A stretch of DNA of 9,970 bases. Origin: JAXDLH01 sp034666705. GTDB lineage: Bacteria; Chloroflexota; UBA6077; SHYK01. The stretch covers positions 1-9,970 of the forward strand of contig JAXDLH010000070.1 in NCBI GenBank assembly GCA_034666705.1, in the 5' to 3' direction. Made by a program: the position numbers and the translations under genes. Of this stretch, positions 6,248-9,970 are shown in pieces (the stretch's first letter is position 1; each line of letters begins with the position of its first letter). Under the pieces are notes generated by a model, which was not told the DNA's origin, ran no database searches, and worked only from the letters and a program-made list of their open reading frames with translations.

Positions 6248-7608
6248 GATTGCGTTGACGGTTGCGGAAGAAGTGGGGCTGGGCGAGGGCGGCGTGCGAA
6301 CTGGACCAATACGGCTGCCGTCGAGAAGAGACAGAAGAGCAGCAGCCACGATTTCTGGTAACTGCCCGAGATGTCGAAGATCACGCCCATCGCCAACGGC
6401 CCGATGGCGCCCATCAGCGACTGAATCGGCTGATACGCGCTGCGCACGGTCCCCAGGCTGATGCGGCCAAAGTAGTGTGCCCACACTGCGTCGTACATCA
6501 CCGACGTGCCGCCGTTCCCTACGCCGTACAGCAGCAGGCCGGCAAGGATACCGGGGACCGTCGGCCAGAGGAAGAAGGCGAGCATTGCGACAGCCTGCAG
6601 AACCAGCGGCACGGTCTGGATGAGCCGTAGGGGGAGCCGCTCGACCGCCAGGCCCCAGCCCGGGCTGACGAGAAGGACCGTGGTGGCGCGCAAGCTAACG
6701 GCGGCAGCGCCGAGCGCAAGCGGATACCCCAGATCCTCGATGAACGGGATCAAGTGGAGGTTCGTCGCCGTGAGCGCCATCGCCGCGGTGCCATAGGTGA
6801 ACGTCATGAGCCAGAACACCGCGGTGCCCATCGCCTGCCGGCGCGTCCAGGGGACGTCAGCCGCCAGCAGCTCCGCCTGGCGCCGGCGCTGGGCCGCACT
6901 CTTCGGCGCCACCTCAGTGCCGGGCTCGATCCCATCCGGGTGGAGGCCGATATCCTCGGGGCGCCGCCGGAAGAACACGACCGCCGGCACCACCAGCAGC
7001 GTGAGCAAAACGCCCTGGACTGCCCACGAGGCGCGCCAGCCTGCGTTGTCGATGATGAAGGCGGTCAGCAGCGGCAACGTGGCACTGCCGGCCGAGGCGC
7101 CCATCGAGACGAACGCGAGCGCCCGCCCGCGCTTCGCGACGAACCAGTTGGATACGGTGACGCCCAGAAAACCGCCGAGGCAGCTTGCCCCGATCGCGAC
7201 GAAGACGCCGCGGAACAGGTAGAGCTGCCAGAGATCCTGGATCGTCGCCAGGGCAAAGAAGCCCGCCCCCATGATGAGCGCGCCCAGGCCCACCAGCCAA
7301 CGGGAGCCGTGCCGGTCGACGAGCGGGCCGACGAGCACGCTGGTAAACGCAGCGGGAATCTGGCCGACCGACTGCACGGCGGAGAGCGCGGTGCGGCTCC
7401 AGCCCATATCGACGCCCATGCTGAATACGTAGGCGCCGTAGTTTGAGTTGTAGTTCACGGCATAGGCGAAGTTCGCGAGCGTGGCGGAGAGGACGATCCA
7501 CCAACCGTAGTAGATGGGGCGGCGCGGTGCCGGGTTGGGCACAGCCGGCGGCACGATGGGTGTTGCGGAGGACCCAGCGCCGGGCAAACGACTGTCCGAC
7601 TCGGCCAA
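6244..7608 (-). CDS. MFS transporter (OFA/MCT-like), first of a tandem pair
   Basis: A 454-residue major facilitator carrier of the inner membrane. I chose the TTG at 7608 because a GGAGG ribosome site lies 7 nt upstream (opposite 7616-7620). A TTG at 7635 would place that site inside the gene. The N-terminus is a 30-residue proline/alanine-rich hydrophilic stretch, followed by YYGWW (33-37) and about 12 hydrophobic segments. Motif A is GPLVDRHG (94-101), and a central loop has RRRPEDIGLHPDG. It is the first gene of the minus-strand set; its stop overlaps the start of its paralogue by 4 bp. The proline-rich N-terminal extension is absent from the second copy. The two copies could differ in specificity or form a two-component carrier, which is speculative. 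Confidence 0.9.
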   Translation of the reverse strand: MAESDSRLPGAGSSATPIVPPAVPNPAPRRPIYYGWWIVLSATLANFAYAVNYNSNYGAYVFSMGVDMGWSRTALSAVQSVGQIPAAFTSVLVGPLVDRHGSRWLVGLGALIMGAGFFALATIQDLWQLYLFRGVFVAIGASCLGGFLGVTVSNWFVAKRGRALAFVSMGASAGSATLPLLTAFIIDNAGWRASWAVQGVLLTLLVVPAVVFFRRRPEDIGLHPDGIEPGTEVAPKSAAQRRRQAELLAADVPWTRRQAMGTAVFWLMTFTYGTAAMALTATNLHLIPFIEDLGYPLALGAAAVSLRATTVLLVSPGWGLAVERLPLRLIQTVPLVLQAVAMLAFFLWPTVPGILAGLLLYGVGNGGTSVMYDAVWAHYFGRISLGTVRSAYQPIQSLMGAIGPLAMGVIFDISGSYQKSWLLLFCLFSTAAVLVQFARRPRPAPLLPQPSTQS

Positions 7609-7615
7609 TGGGATG

Positions 7616-7620
7616 CCTCC
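7616..7620 (-). promoter_or_regulatory. Ribosome binding site deciding the first MFS start
   Basis: GGAGG on the minus strand, 7 nt before the TTG at 7608. This near-ideal site and spacing is the reason for choosing the TTG over the longer frame. Confidence 0.7.
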
Positions 7621-7669
7621 GTGGAATGTTGCCAAAGCGGAGCGGGGTGCTCCTCCCCATGGTACCAGC

Positions 7670-7721
7670 GAGCCCGCCCCGCGAGCCCGCCCCGCGAGCC
7701 CGCCCCGCGCGCCCGCCCCGC
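7670..7721. repeat. Four tandem copies of a 13-bp GC-rich unit
   Basis: The unit GAGCCCGCCCCGC is repeated exactly at 7670-7682, 7683-7695 and 7696-7708. A fourth copy at 7709-7721 differs by one base (A to C in the second position). It lies about 60-110 bp upstream of the first MFS start. The unit length is not a multiple of three, and no gene uses it. Confidence 0.9.
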
Positions 7722-7772
7722 ACGCAGCCGTGCGTGAACGACTAACACACTATCGCGAGGACCCAACCACTG

Positions 7773-7850
7773 TGTCATCCTTGAGCGAAGCGACGGATGC
7801 GTAGCCCCAATGTTGTGATCACGGATCCGTCGCTTCGCTCAAGGATGACA
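7773..7850. repeat. Perfect 26-bp inverted repeat, MITE/REP-like element
   Basis: The left arm 7773-7798 (beginning TGTCATCCTTGAGCGAAGCG) is the exact reverse complement of the right arm 7825-7850. After one mismatch, three more pairs follow (7800-7802 with 7821-7823), leaving an 18-nt loop that overlaps the palindrome GTGATCAC (7815-7822). The arm sequence resembles the TGTCATCC...GAGCGAAGCGA...GGAT type of dispersed palindrome that I recall from many bacterial genomes. No target-site duplication is obvious at the flanks. It could be a non-autonomous mobile element or a transcription-stopping hairpin between divergent genes. Confidence 0.8.
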
Positions 7851-7920
7851 ACAACGTCGGATGACAATATCCCGGCGTGCGCTCCCGGCGGCTTGCCCGC
7901 GTCGCTGGCAGTTCAGGCCC

Positions 7921-7926
7921 TAGAAT
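7921..7926 (+). promoter_or_regulatory. Candidate -10 element for the NMT1-like gene
   Basis: TAGAAT matches the -10 consensus well, 26 nt before the ATG at 7953, and is flanked by GGCCC (7916-7920) and GGGCC (7928-7932), a small dyad. TTGCCC at 7893-7898 is the nearest -35-like hexamer, but the 22-bp spacer is too long. Confidence 0.3.
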
Positions 7927-7942
7927 GGGGCCAAAGGGCCTC

Positions 7943-7946
7943 GGAG
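7943..7946 (+). promoter_or_regulatory. Ribosome binding site deciding the NMT1-like start
   Basis: GGAG with a 6-nt spacer to the ATG at 7953. The in-frame longer start at 7797 lies inside the inverted repeat and has no such site. Confidence 0.65.
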
Positions 7947-7952
7947 CAAACG

Positions 7953-8876
7953 ATGCGGATCGCGGTTCCTGATCTAGTCTCCAACTCGTACTTTCCTGCT
8001 ATCGCCGCGGTCGAGCTGGGCTTTTTCAAGGCCGAGGGCATTGATGCCGAGCTCGAGCTGCTCTTCCCCGTGCCGCAGACGATGGCCGAGTTGCGCGACG
8101 GCCGGCTGGACTTCGTCGCCGGTGCTGCGCATGCCACGCTCAGCGCCTTCCCGGAGTGGCGCGGTGCTAAGCTCCTCTGCGCGCTCGCCCGCCACATGTA
8201 CTGGTTCCTCGTGCTGCGTGCGGACCTGAACGCCCAGCGCGGCGATCTGAATATCGTGAAAGGGCTTCGCATCGGGGCGGCGCCGGGTCCGGATGCCGGC
8301 TTGCGGCGGATGCTGGTCGAGGCAGGTCTGGATCCCGAGCGCAACGGAATCCAGATCGGCCCGGTTCCGGGGACAACCGAGCGCAGCGTATCGTTCGGCG
8401 TCACCGCGGCGAAGGCGCTCGAGGCGGGCACGCTCGACGGCTTCTGGGCGAACGGCATGGGCGCGGAGGTCGCGGTGCAGCGTGGGATCGGCACGGTGGT
8501 GCTCGACGTGCGCCGCGGCGACGGCCCGCCGGCGGCCCAGCACTATACGTTTCCCGCGCTGGTCACGACTGACCGCCTGATTCACGACCAGCCGGAGGCC
8601 GCGGCCGGTGCGGTCCGGGCGATCGTGCGCGCCCACCAGGCGCTGCGGGAGGACCCGGCGCGAGCGACCGAGGTCGGACGGAAGCTGTTCCCGCCGCTCG
8701 AGGCCGAGTTGATCGCGGAGCTGATCCGCCGCGACCTGCCGTACTACGACGCGCACATCACGCGCGAGAATGCCGCCGATCTGAACCGCTTCGCCGCCGC
8801 CGTGGGCCTCGCACCAGGCAGGGCGGCGTACGAGCAGGTCGTGGCCACGCAGTTCGCGCATCTCTGGGAAGCGTAG
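7953..8876 (+). CDS. NMT1/SsuA-like substrate-binding-fold protein without signal peptide
   Basis: A 307-residue protein of the NMT1/THI5-like periplasmic-binding fold. It begins MRIAVPDLVSNSYFPAIAAVELGFFKAEGIDAEL, the family's classic opening: a first strand, then the helix that follows the ligand pocket, with GFFKAEGIDAEL at 23-34. AELRDGRLDFVAGAAH (45-60) is the usual second strand-helix unit. Relatives bind nitrate, sulfonates, thiamine precursors or aromatic acids for ABC import. There is no signal peptide or lipobox, even when the frame is read upstream to 7797, so a cytoplasmic role (enzyme, sensor) or an unusual export route must be considered. It has only one cysteine (C76) and so lacks the cysteine-rich active site of yeast Thi5, making a pyrimidine-synthase role unlikely. 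No permease or ATPase gene is visible. The next gene starts 32 bp downstream on the same strand. Confidence 0.85.
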   Translation: MRIAVPDLVSNSYFPAIAAVELGFFKAEGIDAELELLFPVPQTMAELRDGRLDFVAGAAHATLSAFPEWRGAKLLCALARHMYWFLVLRADLNAQRGDLNIVKGLRIGAAPGPDAGLRRMLVEAGLDPERNGIQIGPVPGTTERSVSFGVTAAKALEAGTLDGFWANGMGAEVAVQRGIGTVVLDVRRGDGPPAAQHYTFPALVTTDRLIHDQPEAAAGAVRAIVRAHQALREDPARATEVGRKLFPPLEAELIAELIRRDLPYYDAHITRENAADLNRFAAAVGLAPGRAAYEQVVATQFAHLWEA

Positions 8877-8908
8877 TAGAATCGCGGCCAGCATTCCGGG
8901 AGGTCGTG

Positions 8909-9970
8909 ATGCGCATGTCGTGGTCTCGCTCCGCAGTTCTCATTGCCGCGCTCCTTGCGATGTCCGCCTGCGCGCCGGCAACACAGCCCGGCGGCGGGTC
9001 GTCAACAGGCAATGGCGCTGCGTCAGCCCCGCAGGCGCCCGCTACGCCGAAGCGCGTTGTCGCTGCGATCCCCGGCAGTCCGACGAATTTCTATCAGAAG
9101 TTCAATCTCTCCTCGACGATCCGCGGCGTCGAGGAGCTCGAAGAACTCGTGAACTCGGGCTTCTCCATCCTCGACGCACAGGGTCACTCACAGGCGCGGC
9201 TGGCGGAGCAGGTGCCGACGCTGGATAACGGGCTCTGGAAGCTCCTGCCGGACGGCACGATGGAGACGACCTGGAAGATCCGGCAGGGCGCCATCTGGCA
9301 TGACGGGACGCCAGTCACCGCGCATGATGCGGTCTTCGCCGCCCAAATCGGTCAGGACCGCGATCTCCCGATCTCGCGGGATCTCAGCTACGGCTCGATC
9401 CAGCGCATTGAAGAGGTGGACGACCACACCGTGACAGTGCACTGGAAAGCGCCGTACATCCTGGCGGACCAGCAATTCAGCCCGAGGGCCGCATTGCCGC
9501 TCCCCAGCCACCTCATGGAGCAGGCGTACCGCGCCGATAAGCAGAGCTTCCTCGCCCAGCCGTTCTGGGCGGACCAGTGGGTGGGAACCGGTCCCTTCCG
9601 GATTGCCGAGTTCGTCCGCGACAGCCACATGGTCCTGACCGCCAACGACCAGTTTGTCCTCGGCCGCCCCAAGATCGACCAGATCGAGATGCGCTTCATC
9701 GTCGATCCGACGACGATGATTGCCAACGTCATGGCCGGTACCGTCGACGTGACGGTTGGGCGGGGCACCTCGCTGGAGCAGGCGGTGCAGGTCCGCGATA
9801 CCTGGCGCGATGGCAAGGTGGACCTGGCCGTCGCGTCGTTCTCACAGATCTTCCCGCAATTCATCAATCCGAACCCCGCGATCGTCGCTAACCTGCAGTT
9901 TCGACGCGCGCTGCTCATGGCGCTCAATCGCCAGGAGATGGTCGATAGCATCCAGTATGGGCTCGTCCCC
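8909..9970 (+). CDS. Extracellular solute-binding lipoprotein, family 5 (Opp/Dpp type), 5' part
   Basis: The frame is open to the right edge, giving 354 residues without a stop; the family usually has 500-600. The ATG at 8909 follows a GGAGG site (8899-8903) with 5 nt spacing. The N-terminus is a lipoprotein signal: basic MRMSWSR, a hydrophobic stretch, and LAMSAC with C21 as the probable lipidated residue, then a Gly/Ser/Pro-rich linker to about residue 47. The mature part shows the SBP_bac_5 signature: LPDGTMETTWKIRQGAIWHDGTPVTAHDAVFA, then VGTGPFRI and, near the edge, FRRALLMALNRQEMVD. Such proteins capture peptides, nickel chelates or other solutes for ABC importers; permease and ATPase genes would be expected beyond the window. 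It probably shares a transcript with the NMT1-like gene just upstream. Confidence 0.92.
   Translation, partial: MRMSWSRSAVLIAALLAMSACAPATQPGGGSSTGNGAASAPQAPATPKRVVAAIPGSPTNFYQKFNLSSTIRGVEELEELVNSGFSILDAQGHSQARLAEQVPTLDNGLWKLLPDGTMETTWKIRQGAIWHDGTPVTAHDAVFAAQIGQDRDLPISRDLSYGSIQRIEEVDDHTVTVHWKAPYILADQQFSPRAALPLPSHLMEQAYRADKQSFLAQPFWADQWVGTGPFRIAEFVRDSHMVLTANDQFVLGRPKIDQIEMRFIVDPTTMIANVMAGTVDVTVGRGTSLEQAVQVRDTWRDGKVDLAVASFSQIFPQFINPNPAIVANLQFRRALLMALNRQEMVDSIQYGLVP

Larger units (their letters stand above)
7609..7952. other. Divergent intergenic region with two repeat structures
   Basis: These 344 bp separate the minus-strand MFS set from the plus-strand binding-protein genes and should carry both promoters. 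It contains four 13-bp GC-rich repeats (7670-7721), a small hairpin CACGCA/TGCGTG (7721-7726 with 7731-7736), a perfect 26-bp inverted repeat (7773-7850), and a second GGATGACAA (7859-7867) echoing 7843-7851. Reading frames cross it but show no gene-like start or protein motif. No good -35/-10 pair was found for the MFS direction. Confidence 0.6.

Noticed and set aside
5468..6361. Long plus-strand open frame opposite the second MFS gene
   Set aside because: The composition (Arg/His/Gln/Gly rich, no motif) is typical of an antisense shadow of a membrane protein in GC-rich DNA.
6248..6484. N-terminal extension of the second MFS protein
   Set aside because: The extra residues are hydrophilic, overlap the first MFS gene, and have no counterpart in the paralogue; the GTG at 6247 overlapping the stop is a better start.
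7670..7850. CRISPR-like array
   Set aside because: The 13-bp units are directly adjacent without spacers, and the other repeat is a single inverted pair; there are no cas genes.
7797..7952. N-terminal extension of the NMT1-like protein starting inside the inverted repeat
   Set aside because: No ribosome site, no signal peptide and no family similarity; the ATG at 7953 has a good site and begins directly at the conserved fold.
7974..8894. Long minus-strand open frame opposite the NMT1-like gene
   Set aside because: It is a shadow frame; the plus-strand protein has clear family motifs and a ribosome site.

Overview
This is a GC-rich window (about two-thirds GC by eye) with dense, mostly overlapping or closely spaced genes. 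It suggests a free-living, metabolically versatile bacterium. I would guess a Chloroflexota-like (Thermomicrobia or related) or another high-GC uncultured soil/aquatic lineage. The reasons are a GTP-type PEP carboxykinase, a reductive-dehalogenase-like corrinoid protein set, a 7Fe-ferredoxin fusion, MFS carriers paired with a dienelactone hydrolase, and ABC-type binding proteins. This placement is inference only; no rRNA or single-copy phylogenetic marker is present.

Layout. (1) Positions 1-1979, + strand: a tightly overlapping three-gene set. It holds the C-terminal part of a reductive-dehalogenase-family (RdhA-like) protein with two 4Fe-4S motifs, a small paralogue that keeps the RdhA core but ends just before the Fe-S region, and a 7Fe ferredoxin (FdxA type) fused to a GlcG/HbpS-like domain. 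(2) 1980-2262: a gene-free gap with a short tandem duplication and a small hairpin. (3) 2263-4014, +: pckG, GTP-dependent phosphoenolpyruvate carboxykinase. (4) 4037-4066: a perfect 10-bp-stem hairpin between convergent genes, probably a shared terminator. (5) 7608 down to 4090, - strand: two tandem paralogous MFS transporters whose reading frames overlap by 4 bp, followed by a dienelactone-hydrolase-family enzyme. (6) 7609-7952: a divergent intergenic region with four copies of a GC-only-like 13-bp repeat and a perfect 26-bp inverted repeat resembling a MITE/REP-type element. (7) 7953-9970, +: an NMT1/SsuA-like periplasmic-binding-fold protein without a signal peptide, then the 5' part of an Opp/Dpp-type extracellular solute-binding lipoprotein that runs off the window.

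How the genes may work together. The first set looks like a redox module: a corrinoid/Fe-S reductase-like protein, a partner-like paralogue without Fe-S, and a dedicated electron carrier with a heme- or tetrapyrrole-associated domain. It is the most unusual part of the window. The minus-strand set looks like uptake of an organic acid (or similar small carbon compound) followed by hydrolysis. The plus-strand set at the right edge looks like the start of an ABC uptake locus. pckG is ordinary central metabolism and shows no visible link to either neighbour.
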